From: Baylisascaris procyonis
Lineage: Eukaryota; Nematoda; Chromadorea; Rhabditida; Ascarididae
Reading direction: 5' to 3'
Length of the DNA stretch: 64,000 bases
Assembly: GCA_037389465.1 (NCBI GenBank)
Contig: JAZARR010000212.1
Coordinates: forward strand, 5,648,501 to 5,712,500
Both the position numbers and the translations under genes were made by a program. The notes beneath the pieces are model-generated. The model searched no databases. It was not told the origin of the DNA and saw only the letters and a list, made by a program, of their open reading frames with translations. How positions within the stretch are numbered: position 1 is the first letter of the stretch; every line of letters begins with the position of its first letter. Positions 1 through 14,600 of the stretch are shown here, in pieces.

Positions 1-2284
1 AGCTGGTAACGCCGAATGTGAGCGTGTTAATGTTGCATGATCAACTCGCCTAAATGCAGCATCATCTACGCCTTGAATAGTGCAGTTGAGTGAATTTGTA
101 AAAAGTTTATTTGCATTGCGCTGACATAATAAAACTGAAAAGTTAACATCACTAATGTAACCACAATGTAAACTTATAAATGCAACGTTAATGACGTTTT
201 CCATTGTTCACTAATAACCTCATCGCTCGAAAAAAGTGCTCAGCAGAGCCTGAAGAATCGACTCCTACTCAGATGTGTTAGAATTTCTCTTTTTTAATCG
301 CATCTCAGCAGGTTATCATTTATTTAAAATAATTCGACGTGTATAAAAACTTCTCTACCTATATTCCTCACATCAGCAACCTCCTTTCCTTATCGCAACC
401 TCATTTCGCCCTATTCCTTCCTGCAAGTCGGATCGCTCAGGGTTCGTATATATTTAATGTTTTTTCTGTACTTCTGACATGTTCCTGATAATGGTAATAT
501 GCTCCAAAATCTAGAAACAGCCTTTTCTTATGTCATCCTAACGCATCTCAATGAAGTCAGCATATCGCAAGACGAGATAAAGCACTGTAATACATCATAT
601 ATAACAAATATCGTTTCAACTTTATCGAAGACAACAAAGGTTCACCCCGCATCATCGCTTTCTGATTCTTTCTTGCCTGCATCGGTGCTGAGTCGTGGCT
701 TCGGCGGAGGAACAGGTGGCATTCCTCCTTTATCCTTAAATCAAGTGGTTATCAATTGCTACCAGATACGTTTGAGCATTTCAAAATGAGAATGAAACTA
801 CATCAAAAAGAAAGGTTTCAATAACAAAAACATCAAAAAAGATTTTCGTGAACTAATGCAGTATTCGCGTCGATATAATAACACCTCAAAAAATCTTCAT
901 ACAAAAGGAATTACCTAACCATTTCAAAGAAGATGACCTAGGGAGGAGGATAAGGCTATTGAAGTGAGCATCACATTTCCGTCCAAAATTTTATGTATGA
1001 ATATTGCATATATCAACTTTGCAATATGCCGGGTGTATGAATAATGCTTTTTTTTAATTCTACGACGAGTTTGATTCAGGGAGAGGGCATTTTCATTTTA
1101 AAACTTGTCAAAGTATGAGATTTACATGGCATGCTTGAAACAAAGAAATAAATCACTTTCTCAAAAATCACGAAGAAAAGTAGTTTCAACGAAGACGGGG
1201 CCTTGTGGAGGAAGGCGGAAACGATTACTCTCGCTCTCAAAGCTTAGAGTCTAGTGAGAGAAGGTGGAAACAAATTATTAGATAGGATGGATTCACTAAG
1301 AGCGTTTAATCTGCGGTTTCAAGGGTAATCTACCTGAGAATTAAGGTTATAAGGTGAAGTTCACGGGGGCGGTAACTTCATGCGTCTTCCACCCAATTAG
1401 TCGACGAAGATAGGTGCGTTCGAAACGGCCACGCAGCTGTTATTACATTTTTTCCACGCCCTACCCGTGCGAGAACCTGCTTCACAGCACCGATCTATAC
1501 AGGTGGAGGATCTATGACAAAAGAGATGGTAGAGCCTGTACAGTATCAATGGTACAAGTGGAAAGGTGCAAAGTGCACCATCGAGAATGATTTGTGTACG
1601 TATGGGACGAAAAAAAGAAACAACAGTGTAACAGACCTAGCCACTCAACATAAACATTTCGATATACTCGATCATTAATCAAATTCTCAGCCAACACTAA
1701 CGTTACCACGGAATTTCCACAGAACAATAAAGAAAACTTCACTCGAACGATTGCTTATGATGGAACAAGAACTGACCGGAAGCAACAAATAACGTATCGT
1801 TACGAGTTTCTCACTATCCGTTTATTAATGAAATGAAATGCGAACGACTATGAGGAAAAAATAAAAATAAGATATAAAAAATCGAACAAATTTGTAATTC
1901 GTGATCCACGAGGAAAATCAATCGCTCAGGATCAACATAAACGTTTCATGGGAATTCACTGAAATCTCTGAAGTCGAAAGAATCACATCTATGGAAGCGA
2001 ATCGTTGCAAAATTATTTATGAAGTAAAAAATGTATTATTGCAGAAACGGAACAAACAAATAAAGCTAGAACACTTGACTAGATCTGATTATGCAAGAAC
2101 GCATAAATTCCGAATGCAAAATGCATTTCAGAAGATGACAAACTGGAATGAGTTTAAGGACGTGCAACTTCTCCATAGGCAATATAGCTAGCATTGAGAT
2201 TAGACTCGGAGAATTTGCCGTTCCAGAATATGTCAGACCCAGAACTTTTCGAGGTTTCGAGCTGAAAATTTCATGCAGACGCAC

Positions 2285-2285
<1 letters not shown>

Positions 2286-2335
<50 letters not shown>
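2286..2335. repeat. (TA)n microsatellite
   Basis: Fifty bases of uninterrupted TA. The open frames that cross it (Ile-Tyr repeats) are artefacts of the repeat. Confidence 0.98.
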
Positions 2336-2340
<5 letters not shown>

Positions 2341-4592
2341 TATTTATACACGCAGAGGTGCAGAGACAGAAACATAAAAAACAAACATACATGCACACAG
2401 AGATATGGATGCGCATCGACACCGTCAAGAGAATCACTTAAAATAAGCAAAAACAAATAAAAATAAATATTTCGCTGAAAAAGTTTTCAATGAGCATCCA
2501 TATTTAGGCAAACATATCGACCTATGCCTCCGTTTTTCCTTTTTTTCTCGGTGTTTTACTCAATGTCGTCAACTCAGAAACCGCTCTCGATCCACCATAA
2601 TAAAAGGTTTTTGTTTTCAAATCAAATAGCACAAGCAAAGCGCAACAATCGATTGCAAAACACAAGACGACTACTGTCTTGCAATAACGCCGTGTATCAA
2701 AATAAAACAATGGTGAGCTGTTGCCAGTAAAACAAATGCGCAATCGAGGATCGCATTTACGTTGGCGTAACAGCTGACGAGGATGTTCGCTTTAAATGCA
2801 GGCGGAAAACAGTAGGCGCGCTTCGGCTCTCGATCCACAAATCTGTTCACACCGCATATGAACGCCCCCACTAATGGCGCAACTCAAAAATTCCACACAC
2901 TTCTCTTTATTAATAGTCTCACAACTAAGCCTGCATTATTTTTGCACTATCTTTTCAAAACCACCTCGATATGGCTATGAAGGGATAACTTAAAAGAATT
3001 TGTTACCATTTTTACTTTTTACGACTAAATGTTCACTTTAAGTGAGAATATTGAAGATTACTTAAAGAAACAATCATCAAAGAAGAGAGTTTGTTCAAAA
3101 TCTAACGATAATTATGGAAACGCTCAATTTTACTTTTACTTCTATACTGTTGTAACAATGGGTGATCTCGCGAACGAAATTTTTTGAAAGTTGGCATTGC
3201 GATGAATAATAACTAGCATGTTACAACTTTATTAATAAGCTTTACTATACGTTGCAACTACGATACCTATTTCATTTTGAATGCAAAAGCGATAAAACTA
3301 TTTGAATGAGAAGTATACGAAAAGAGGGATTAGAATATTCACTCGTTCATCAAATCAATCACTCTTCATAAGTCACTAACAAAAATAAAACGTGCCAAAT
3401 AAAATGCTTTCAAATCTTAACTGATCCGACCACCTGCACGAATATTCTAAAAAAGATTTCTTTTTCGGCGAATTGACATATGTAAAATGCAAAAAAAGTC
3501 ATCCAGAGCATTCAAAGGATTATAGCTTCAAGTTGGTGGATTAGTGTGAAATACGACAGAGAAGATTCACCACTGGTGTTCACCATTGGTTAGAAAACCA
3601 ATTTCGCAGACCTAGCTTCGACTCACCCTTGAGTTGGAACAACCGCTCAGACAAACATATTGATATACACTTATATATATTATACATCCAGATATCATGT
3701 CTGCACAAGCAAAAAGAAAAATTGAACGAATAAACATTGATTTTAGTCGGATAAGGTCAGCTGCACTATGATCCATCCATTCCTACTACATCTTAGTCAT
3801 CAACTTCTCATGTGCTGTGCACCCCCAATTGAGGAATATTTTTCTCAAAAAATTGGCGCTGAGAAAATCAGTGGAATTTCTATAACGCACGAAGGCAAAA
3901 GTGTTTAAGAGTACATATCAGTCCAATGTCAATAGCCTTCATTCCTTATAAACTTGCACGTCCAACAGCTGCCAACTTTAGAATCTTTGCAATGCAATTG
4001 TTCTTGTAGTTCATGCTTGCAGCTTCTTCTTTTCATTTCTGGTGCAAATTCGTGGGAATGCCTTCGCCGACCGTTTATTTTGAATTCATAACATTGCTTG
4101 CGAAAAATCGACCTCTGGAGCCGGTTTCACAACAGTTCAAAATGTTTGCACGTTGAATCACAAACAGATTGGCTTTTCTCAAAATCGAAAAATAAAAAAT
4201 TGACGGAATTTAGAGATTACATGCAAGCAGAGGTGCTATGCAACATGTAGTATATCCAGTTTCAGAAATGCACGCGCAAAGAATTTTTTGGAACATTCAA
4301 TCTCCCTTCACTTGCCAAATAAAAGCATTTGAGAATGCCTCAGATAGATTGTCGTGCACCGAAAAAGTTCGCGATATGACCGCTCTTCAAATACCCTCTT
4401 CAATGGAATTGCATGAACTATTTTCATTCGCTTTGTGTAAACAATGTAGTACATTCGGCACAAACGATCCCAAGCCAAAAAATTGTGCGACGCAATCTTA
4501 GGAGTTTAGACACAGGTTCACTGACCGCATGGAGAGGCACATCTTAATTAGTTAGACGGGAGAGTTCTTCCAGCCATTCTCTATCCTCGCAG

Positions 4593-4643
4593 CGGTATGA
4601 CCGTCACGCTCACGCGGCGGCTGTAGCTTACTTGGCGAACTAC
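4593..4643 (+). other. Candidate 51-bp micro-exon in a GC-rich block
   Basis: A CTATCCTCGCAG acceptor and a GTAAGT donor bracket exactly 17 open codons (RYDRHAHAAAVAYLANY), phase 0 in and out. It lies in a GC-rich island of about 350 bp. It is on the plus strand, opposite to tensin, and has no recognised partner exons. It may equally be part of a repeat. Confidence 0.2.
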
Positions 4644-4917
4644 GTAAGTCACTGCCTGCTAAGGCCGAAGCTGCTTCCTGTCCTCATAAAAACGACGAGT
4701 CAGCCATACGATCCCGAAGAACCATCACCCCCCCCCTCCCCTGAATGTATTTTAGTTCCCTCCGAGAGTGGGGTACCGCAGATACAAAATTAACTTCCTG
4801 TTCTAGCTGGGCCTTCGTGGTCCAAAAGAATGTTAAAGCTCGGTGCGGGACCAAAGTCGCGCAGTTCTGCAGAAGCCTCAGATGTTAAAAATCGCCGGAA
4901 TCTCAGTAAACATGTTA

Positions 4918-4963
4918 CAGCAAACAGGAAGGGTGAATCTCAGTAAACAGGAAGGGTGAATTG
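4918..4963. repeat. Tandem duplication, 2 x 23 bp
   Basis: Two adjacent copies of a 23-bp unit containing AAACAGGAAGGGTGAAT occur, differing at only a few positions. It is a simple local duplication in non-coding DNA. Confidence 0.8.
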
Positions 4964-5549
4964 AGCGCCATCGTAAAGTCCCCTTGACATCAATAAACAA
5001 AACATGTCCCCCAACGAATGTGTTAGTGCCTTTTTGCATGAATATCCGCTCAACCTGATTACAGCAAAGAAAAGAGGACACATGCGAAGATATATGGTGG
5101 AAATGCACAGAATAAGTGAAACAACGGAAACTCACATATCAGCGATGTGCAAAAAACGATTACGATCGTTTCACACGTTACTTCTTGTGAACAACGGAAT
5201 GAAAATACTCGACAAAACATTAAAAAAGAAAAAAAGCGAAAGAAACGTTACGATGTTCCAACATTGTGGTTACCGTTGGAAAAACACCTCTCTCATTTAC
5301 TTAAATATCACTTTCTATACCTTCAAATAAATAAAGTGCTTTCATCATATCTAGTAATAAACAAACACAGTAAATACTTAGTAGTAAGCAAACCTTCTAG
5401 TTACTCTCCTCTTGTTAAGAAAATTCTAGACATTTTTACACCATCTAACGTTGATGTTAATGCTATCAAACTTACCATATAAGCCGAAAGAACATTCTCG
5501 GAAAGCTATTTATATTGCAGAAAAAAATGATGAGGGAAATTGGATTCAC

Positions 5550-5662
5550 CTTAGCGGTATTGGCTAAATCGGATCCGATGCCTGAATCAGTGCTATCGGC
5601 GGGACGATGAATTTCTGCGTATTCAGGTGCAATGACGTCACCCACCAACGATCCACTTCGAT
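5550..5662 (-). CDS. Probable tensin linker exon
   Basis: The acceptor is TTTTTTTTAG and the donor is GCTAAG then GTGAAT. Two bases complete a codon, then 37 codons encode GDVIAPEYAEIHRPADSTD and then SGIGSDLANTAK. The pair Tyr-Ala-Glu-Ile followed by a Ser/Asp-rich S-T-D-S-G block resembles the start of the tensin linker (S-L-Y-A-K-V ... S-S-D-S-G-H). The incoming phase is the same as the phase left by the 15562 donor, so any exon between them should have a length divisible by three. Assignment is by similarity of a short disordered segment, hence moderate. Confidence 0.6.
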
Positions 5663-8600
5663 CTAAAAAAAATCGTTTTTTCGAAATCAAATCGAAACTG
5701 CTCTTCAATAATATGTAATAACAACTCAATACGTCGACAAATTGTTAGAGTCGCAATAATATTTTTGGGGAGTGAACACCACTTCTTCGGCTTTACGCCC
5801 AGCATTTAGTAAGCAGCTAAAGCCGGTGAATAAAGATCTCAAAGATAAGCACAGTCAAAGACTGTCAGTTGAACAAAGACAAATTACAGAACGCATATTT
5901 GATTGTTAAAATTTAACTGCTGCAAAAGTTACAATATGTAAACTTGCTATGCACATAGAAGTCTTTGAAAAAATTTCCCGTTCAACTCAACGAGTTGGTT
6001 TATAAATAAATAATCTTTCGCTCAATTTGCTAATGCAGCAAAAAACTCAACAAATTTCTAGCGAACGCCCCATAAAATAGCTATTCGGCTTTTATTCATT
6101 CCATATCGACTGCAAACTACATGCGACATTTGAATGCATCTGCAGTGATTACACGAGGTGACTATCAGCTTAGAATTTTGGATCAACAGAAGAAAAGAAT
6201 AATGTGCCCTTAAGGAAGAGAAGATTGGAATTTTGACTAGTGGCATATTCAAACAACTATAGAACATAAGATGGTATGCAAAGTATTGTTGTATTTAATG
6301 CAAAATTTTGATTTGTGTTATAACTTCATGCCTTCTATGCTATATTTTCAATCTCATTCTTCATTTAATGCCTATAAAACTTCATAAATACATCCACTGA
6401 TTTGCTTAAACAACTCTGAATAATAATCCCACTTGACGCACTAATGCCAGGAGACCATACAACGGTATTACCAAATAGAAAAAAATTAAGGTGCTAAACA
6501 TTAAGAACAAGAGAAATTTATACATAAAGGTTGGAAAAAATGTTGAAAATGACAAAGAACAACAGTTGCAACAAGAGATTTTGGTACGTGCTGCAACAAA
6601 AAACGAATTAAGTTCTTCGACTCGTCTTCAAAGAGAAAGTCGAAAATTAAAGTGCAGCAATCCGACAAAGCACTTAAAAAGTAATTTACAACTGATCACT
6701 TACAAATACATGTGCGTCCCCTAACGAATTTAATAGTCGCAAATTGCGTATTACTTCAATGATTTGCCGTTTGCCAGAGAAGGAAGCGAGCGCAAGTATA
6801 CAATTTAACAAAAAAACTAAAAGCAACGACCACATGAACATTTTCTTCTAAAAAGACGAGGCTAATGTCTTGAGATGAATTGTAAATAAAAAGAAAGTCG
6901 CAAAATCGCAAAAAAGGAGGAAACGGAAGTTCAAATTCGACGTTAATGGCCGAAAAAGCTCAGTGGTGATTAAGTGATGCAGTGCTTCCGCTATGAACAT
7001 CAGCTCCACGTTGAGCACTTCAAGCGTTTTTTTCGTCGAGCATACAACACTTTCCAGCGATGCTATTTCTCCTTTTTCTTCTCTTAGTCAAAAGAACCCC
7101 ATCAAAATCGGCAATTCATCATGGTGAAACGATTAATTTCCTTGAAGCCAATCTGCATATTTATAAAATTGAGGGTTCGGTCTAGATCTCATCACAGCTG
7201 AATAAAATCAGGTTGTTCGACTGTGACCGAACTTAACGCTAGCCACTAAAACTGATTGTTAAGACTATCAACAACACCACGCAGATTCTATGTGTGTGCC
7301 TTGGAAAGACATTACTATAGCGTGATTAGTCAAATGGGACATCATGCGAAGGCCGCCTTGACTGTAGGCGTAAGCAGAAAATGTTTATGGGTAGGAGAGG
7401 GTGATGACGATTATAAAAACCGCTAAAGTTTAGCAACTTGTCGAGATTATCGGAGCTCAAAATTACAGAACTGCCGAAAAGTACCCACATATTCAAATGA
7501 CTGTTGGCATACTGCTCTCTCTTTCTTAGCCCCTTCCCCCATTCTCCTTCCATATACACATAATTTGAGCAAAATGCTGGCTGTTATTCATTGCATGGAG
7601 TCTTGCGCGACCCGCAAGCATTATAAGCACCGTTACAATCATTCTCGCAATGGCAATAAACGGCGGGACGGGAAGCTCATTTACAACGCTACACATCAAC
7701 CTGCTAACTGCACTTACTGGTTCATTGTCTTTCGATAGCTCAGTTTTCCGGGGGAATAAATAATTGAGCTACGTTCTGCAAACAGCTTATAACGACAGCC
7801 GCATTCAAATTACCAGCTTATAAGCTTGAGGGGCAGTAACGGTAGATTTGCCAGCTGCTCGATGAGACTTTTTAAAACATTTGAAGAGTTCTTAGAAACC
7901 ATGACTACTATTACATAAGCATCCGCTCTGTGAGATTATACCGGCGACAAAGGGCCCAAAAGTCTTTTGGACGGGTGAAGCAGAGCAAAAAATGCCATTT
8001 GCTAAGGGTCCCTCTTTTCTCCTAGTGCTTGCTGCATTCTAGAAGGATGAAGTGGAAGTGGAGGACAAGAACGAGTGGCTTTGAATGCTTAAGCTCCCTT
8101 AGCGTACTCTAAAACGCCGACTTCGTATAATCATCTCTACCTTCCCCCTTTTCTTCACAAACAATTTCCTAAAAAGTCGCTGGCGATCCTTAACTCTGTC
8201 GAAGAATATTTCTCCAAATAGAACTATAAGCAAATATGACCTAATGGGGCGAAAGAAAAGCATTATCAACAACTGAGGAAGTGCGGAACTTATGGATTGT
8301 AAATGTGTAAAGAGCGATCGACAAACTCATTTACGGCATCGGTCGATTCGATGCAGTCAACTTGTTTATGGTGATCGGCACGTTTACGTGCCACATCGGA
8401 CAATGAAGACAAAACATCATTCAAAATCCTTTAAGATAAAAGTGCGCATGACTAGTCGATAGGGAGCTGAGGAATAATCTCAGTGGTCGATAAGCAAAAA
8501 AAAAAAAAAAAAAGAAAAAAAACGCTAACATAAATTTGCGAACGAAAAATGCATAGCCAATAAAAACGAAACAGCAAAACGCAAATGCACTGACGCTAAA

Positions 8601-11600
8601 AGAGGAGCGCATCTATAGGCAGACGATTGCATTCAATGCTTAGTGATCAAATTGAAGATTTTTGACTAATCTGCACCGTTGAAAAAATCTTCGACTCACT
8701 TTCTTCGGCAAGCGACATCTCAGAGCAATTTCGAACAGTAAAATATTGCATACTCATCCATTTTGCCGAAAAATGCCCTCTCTTCAATAATACAACTTCC
8801 TTTTTTGTATATAACACTACACAGCGATGCCCCCATAAAATCCCTTTATAAAATAATTTTGTCTCCTCGTTTGCCTGTTTCCGCTGACCAACATTTGTTG
8901 TTCTTGATGGCTTTACCAACTCAACAAAACATTTAACCGTCGTCGGTTTAATCGCTCAGCTAACAAACAAATTTGCATATTTAGCAAGATGCCTACCGAG
9001 TGAACGTTCACTTAGTTAGCCGTTGTTCTTGACCGGGCTCCCACTATTAAACGCGTGAAGAATGAAGAAGCATATCCACTCCCACACTGGATATTCTTCA
9101 AAATTATATAATTCTATAAGTGGTGTAACACCACTCTCAATATCTGCGAAATTACTCAACAATTCAAGACGGAAATGAACAGAAAATCGCGACACTATTG
9201 AAACCAATATCCTCGTATAATGTCTCGACGTGAAAGCCGATGATTTCATATAGTAACAAATAATGTAAACAAGGCGTGAATTTTTATATCGTAAAACCTG
9301 CAAATTTGCCAAAAATCATGAAATCAATAATTAAACAAACAGGAAAACTTGTTTGGACCAATGAAACCAGAGCATTGAATAACTTCATTTTTTTATGAAT
9401 GAGGAAGCAAATCAGTGATGGGATGCTTTTTTTCGCTATTTCGATGATGAGAACAATCATCTGGCATAAATCATAGTTAACGCATTTCGCTTAAAAAACC
9501 TTCGTTATGCAAAACCCTTAGAATAAAATGCATTTTTACCTTCCACCCGAGTAGCTACTGAACAAAAATCGGCTTATGAATTTAACCTTTAAATGTTCAT
9601 AACCTCCTAAGTCGATGAAGCGAATAGCAAAAAAAAAAAAAAAATCTCCAGACTGATCCTCGAATGTAGATTAAAACAATCAAATTTCATAATACCAGTT
9701 CCAGTCGTTACCAAGTTGAGATTTTTCTTGCCCATAGTCTGCATGAAAATAAGAAGCATCAGATAAACTTTAAAAACTCCGTTAAAATTACTGGTTTTAT
9801 ATTTATATGCATAGTGGGGCTGCACCTTTTTGGAGTGAGTCAACAGCTTTTGCTGTGAGAAACACGAAGATGAAGCAATTTTTAGCAAGTTGAAATAGGC
9901 GCGTTAAAAACGAATTTAAGAACTCGTGTTTCGACTTACTGGCATCAACGTTAATAAATCCTTCAGTTTTACGCTACACATAATAAAAGTTTTAGCAACG
10001 ATACGAACAACTATAGCCCAACACATGATGGTGTACAGAAGCGGAACTGCTGAGCAAAAAGATGGCTATGCCCAAGTCGCTCGCATAACTCCTGTCAGCC
10101 TCTCTTATGGATTCCTGTCCCACTGGCAGACGGTGTGTTACTGGAGCAGCCATTCTAAGGACGCATGAGAGATTGAAGGAAAATGTTTCGCTTCATGAAT
10201 CATTCGCCTTTCCCCTCCACTTCGCACCTCCCATTCGATGCGCATATAAAGGAAGACAGGAATCCATCAGCCTCAGCTAGCTTCATTCGCTGACAGATAG
10301 GTCTGAACCTTCCCAAGAATCGCGAAAAGTGTAAATAAACACGACTAAATGGCTTCCACAACGTAATCAGCACATTTGAAACTCGTAAAATTTGAGGTAT
10401 TGAATAGTTCCAAATAAAAGAAACTCCTGAAGGCTAAAAAAAACGAAAAGATTTGATCAAAACAACGAGAAATATGCGCGGAGCGAGTTAAGTACCTACG
10501 GGCATTATCAGCAATTATTCGAGCCACATTCACACAACACGGATTGGTGAAAAATCCTCACAAAGCATGTGCGTATCTCCTAAATTTAACGTGCAAAGGC
10601 AAGTGTAATATGCATTACAGCATAGTTCGAGAAAAAATATGCCTCGAGTAGTGGGCGTCAGCGGCAAAAAAATCTTTAACTTTCGTGCTTAAACCAATGA
10701 ATACTAATGAATCAAGCCAAGAAAGCATATGAGTGCCACCAACAGAAGCAGAGTTCAACATACACACCTAATCTGCAATTTGAATGAAAGCCTAGGTAGA
10801 TAGATGGTAGTGGCATCGGCACGGAATTGAAGTGTACTTAGCGATGCGTCGGATGCCCCCCCAAAAAAATTCAGATTCCATCAAACTTTCTGTGCCTTTT
10901 CAAAGTTCAAATTTAGAGTTTAAAATCTTAGCAACTTTTCAATTTCCGAACTCAGCCTTCCTAGCATGCTCTCAACTTCGATGATTTAGAATAACCCCTT
11001 TATGAAAAGTTTTCCCGTATGCATATAAACAAGACCATGAATATAGACGCGACGTTCTAATAGTGGGCAATTGTAAAGGGCTTGCAGTGCGAAAAAAACG
11101 AAACTTTTTAACGCCCAAGTTCTTCAGCGAATTTCGAGGGTAAAAACGCCTCAAGATCAATTCAGGGATTTCTCATTTCCTAAATTTTAATGACAAGATA
11201 CAGGTTATTGCTAAGTAGCTACTGTTGAGAGAGTACCAACCAACACTCACCCACTATCTAATTATCTACTGATATTTGTTATTTACTTCTGAGGAATAAA
11301 TTACTTATTTAACAGTAAGTATTTACGAATATAACAGATCCAGTGTTAAGAAAGACACCATTACTTATATTCACTATCTGTTCAGTGTTTTTTATGTCCA
11401 ATAAAACGTGGTGGATAAGCATGATAAACGGCTTGTACGATATGCACTCCTGCAGCCATTTAACTTGAGGAACGATTTCCATAGGTTACCAACAAAAAGC
11501 AGAATGCCTAGAACAACGTCTCCGTGCCTTAAATTATTTGGCCACTAATTTTAATATTCTATAAAAAGTTCGTGTCTCTGTGACTTATTCAACTTAAATG

Positions 11601-14600
11601 AAAATCTGGTAAGTGCAAAACGCATGCAATTTTTTTTGCACCGTTAGATGCCTATAACTTCTTTCGAGGTTGGTAGGTAAAGTAAGCTAACAGAGAAGTC
11701 CATCCTACGATGAAGCATAACATTCACCAAATATCGTAATTCTAACTAAACTACAAGAAAGATGAACGGAAAGGCATATAAATATAAACATGCGCTCAGA
11801 TACGACGTCGCCATAATGCACTTTTGCATTGCAAGTTTACGAAAGCAACACAAAAAAAAAAAAAAAACTGGGAAAGGAGGAGTTGTTTCCATGGTGCAAG
11901 TAAGTGGAACAGTTATAACACTCTTTCTATGCTCATATCATTAAGAGCCGGGGCAGTGTAGAAAAGAAATGGGCATCGCTCCTAACAAATATCGCTTAGT
12001 AAGCGAAAAAAGAAAAGAATTTCTGCTTATAAAGTGCTCATTGATTTTACTTACGAAGCACATATATACGTAGTTTAGTATTTGTGTTTAACGCAATATT
12101 TTGATTGTGAATGCTGAATGGATAATAAAGTAACGAAAAATAGCAAGAAAGACAAAGAAGAAAGAGGAAAAAGATTCGACGAATTCAAAGTGCTGAGATA
12201 GAATCGAAACAGCGTGCACCGATTCACATATACGAATGGCGCCGCTGCTGGGAGCGTGAACGTACAATGGGCAGTCGACTTTCAAAATAAATTTGTGTGC
12301 CAGTCAAACTGGCAACAAAGCTGAAAAAAAAAATGCCACAATCGTTTTCATGCGGAAATATGATCCGGCTCAAAACGCTCCGACAACAATTCATCCATAT
12401 GAACATATCAGCTGACAAAATTCGCTTGTATGTTTAATTGGGTGCTCAAATCATTCTACGCAAACATTGTTACCCTTTTATTTTCTGGCATTCTCCGAGA
12501 AATGAATAGTGAAATCAAATTCTGTCTTCGCTTGCTTTATCGGTCCATTCAATAAATTAGAGTTGCCTAATCCAATTGCTTATTTACATTTTTACTGACC
12601 AAGTATAGTAAATAAGCAAGAATCGAAAATGTAAACGAGATGATGGATGGTGTTTGTTTGCGAAGAAGTAAAAAGTCAATTGAACGCAGACAAAATGCGC
12701 ACAATATGGATGAATAATCGCGGAAAATTGTTCAGTATAGCGCTTAATAGCTCGAAGGCATAAAATGGCCAACAATCATTTGAAGCAAAAATCACCGATA
12801 ATATTTCGTTCAGATGCACATGCGATAACCAACTGCAATGACTGCCACTTTTCTCGTATAACTGAAAGTTTAAGTGGATTGCCGCTATGATCGAAGGTGA
12901 TCAGACAGATAGAGAAGCATATGTTCGTTGGGATATGAACAAGTGGGCGATGATCATGTGAACATTCGTTGAGAACGAATCGAAAAAATATGGCGCTAAG
13001 CTGAGACGATCGCTGGGGGGCAATAATTGAATAAATATGGCAAACAAAGAGCGAATGCGACGAATAAGCAAGCAGCAGACGCAAGCAAGCTAGCTAGCCG
13101 TAGCAAGTCGAGTACTGCCGAACACACTTGCCTTCCTCTTCCTTTTCGAAGTTCTCGTAGCTGTCCGCCCGCGAGCAATCGGCAATCGATCTGCGAATGC
13201 TGCTGCTAGGCGCGTCGATTAAAAATATGAACTCGATCACAGCTCTACTGTCGATGTTCGTGTCTGCAACAGAACAAAATTTGTTAGATGGACATTTCTT
13301 TGCATAAAAACATCCCTTCGAGCACACTCTTCCTCTGATCCAGGGCATTATGCCCAGTTTGATAAAAAAAAAACTCGGTATGTTCCCACCACTCATACGT
13401 GGAGAGCTCAGCCATCACCACCCACTCCACCCAGATGGAGGTGTTTTCTGCATCCACAACTGATTTCGGGGCCTCCTAGCTGACCGCAGAACAAGCACTG
13501 AAAGAAAGTTTTGGCAGACGTTTCGTCGGCCGATGGCTGCCAAGATTGAACAGCACCTAGTCAGTTGCCTTCGGCGACCGCAAAACTGGCCTAAGAACTC
13601 TGGAGCACCCAGATGCTGTTCTCTAACCCAGATGATCGGCTACCGGCATACCATTACACCTGTTGGTGTACCTTTAGGCATCGTGCAAACGGCTATCGGA
13701 ATTTTAAAACACCCACTTAGTGAAGCTACTGGGCAAGCGCAGTGAAACACAACATGTTTGAGCAGCGGCCGACAAAGACTTCAGGAAAATTTTTCATTTG
13801 CTCCAATTACAATGGTTAACGAAAGGTGCTGGGAGTTCTACCAGTTAAATTTTAGAGCAGCACCTAAAATATTTCAGAATTTTTTGGCTCACTTCACTCA
13901 CATGAACTTAAAAATGAGGACTGTAAATCGATATTGCAGTATATTTAGAAAATGGTGACGAAAAATTAAAAAAAAAATCATTTCGCAGTTCCACTGATGT
14001 TTTGATTATATCATCGTCACCTAGACCAACGCGTATTCATAAGCGAATATAACAAATTAAATAAAACGGTAATACTAACTTCTAACGGTCACAACAACCG
14101 TTTACACTGTAAGTATTCTAGAAGATTGACTAGAAACGGTCGATAAACGGCCAAACTACAATGCAAAAAAGCAACGACAGATGTGATTCAGCGCAAATTT
14201 GCCTGCACTTTTTAAGTGGTCGTTGCAACCATTTGGTTAAGTTCATATGAAAAAGGCAATTAACGATGCGCATAAATTCGTCCTCCGCACCGGAAAATCG
14301 AAGAAGACTTATGCCTAGCGGGAGTTTTTCTATCCTTTAGTTGTTTGATACTTTTTTGCCTAAATGATCTTCATTATACAAAAACTTTTCAGCACATTTT
14401 TCGCTTAATCGATTCGATTCCCCACTAAGAAATTATTAAAACTACATTTGACAATTTTTATGAGTAAGGAACAACAATCCGAAAGTGAAATGATGAATGC
14501 GTGGAAAGAAACTAATTTCAAAAGAGATTAACAATAAAATGGAAGTGAAAAATGGCGCAACCGAAAACTGGGAACAACGAACATATAACCGTAATAGTAA

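Larger units (their letters stand above)
1..5549. other. Left flank, probably tensin 3' intron(s); no gene resolved
   Basis: No tensin SH2 or PTB motif was found. The stretch holds several open frames of 60-100 codons without recognisable domains (for example plus 1901-2191 and 4238-4501). It also holds a (TA)n tract, a GC-richer block at about 4510-4870, and a 23-bp tandem duplication at 4918-4963. The 1190-1560 stretch is also richer in GC than its surroundings but shows no coding pattern that I can name. Confidence 0.5.

Noticed and set aside
2066..2456. Open frames of 60-123 codons across 2.1-2.45 kb on both strands
   Set aside because: They owe their length to the (TA)n tract, which is open in every frame as Ile-Tyr repeats.
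6920..7040. Minus-strand segment reading VLNVELMFIAEALHH as the missing tensin C2 strand (V-E-L-V-F)
   Set aside because: The phase would fit, but the only acceptor is a poor AAACGCTTGAAG without pyrimidines, no good donor follows, and the rest does not resemble the C2 end.
13380..13760. GC-richer stretch read as a third transposase copy
   Set aside because: Short frames on both strands were compared with mariner motifs, but nothing beyond composition supported it.
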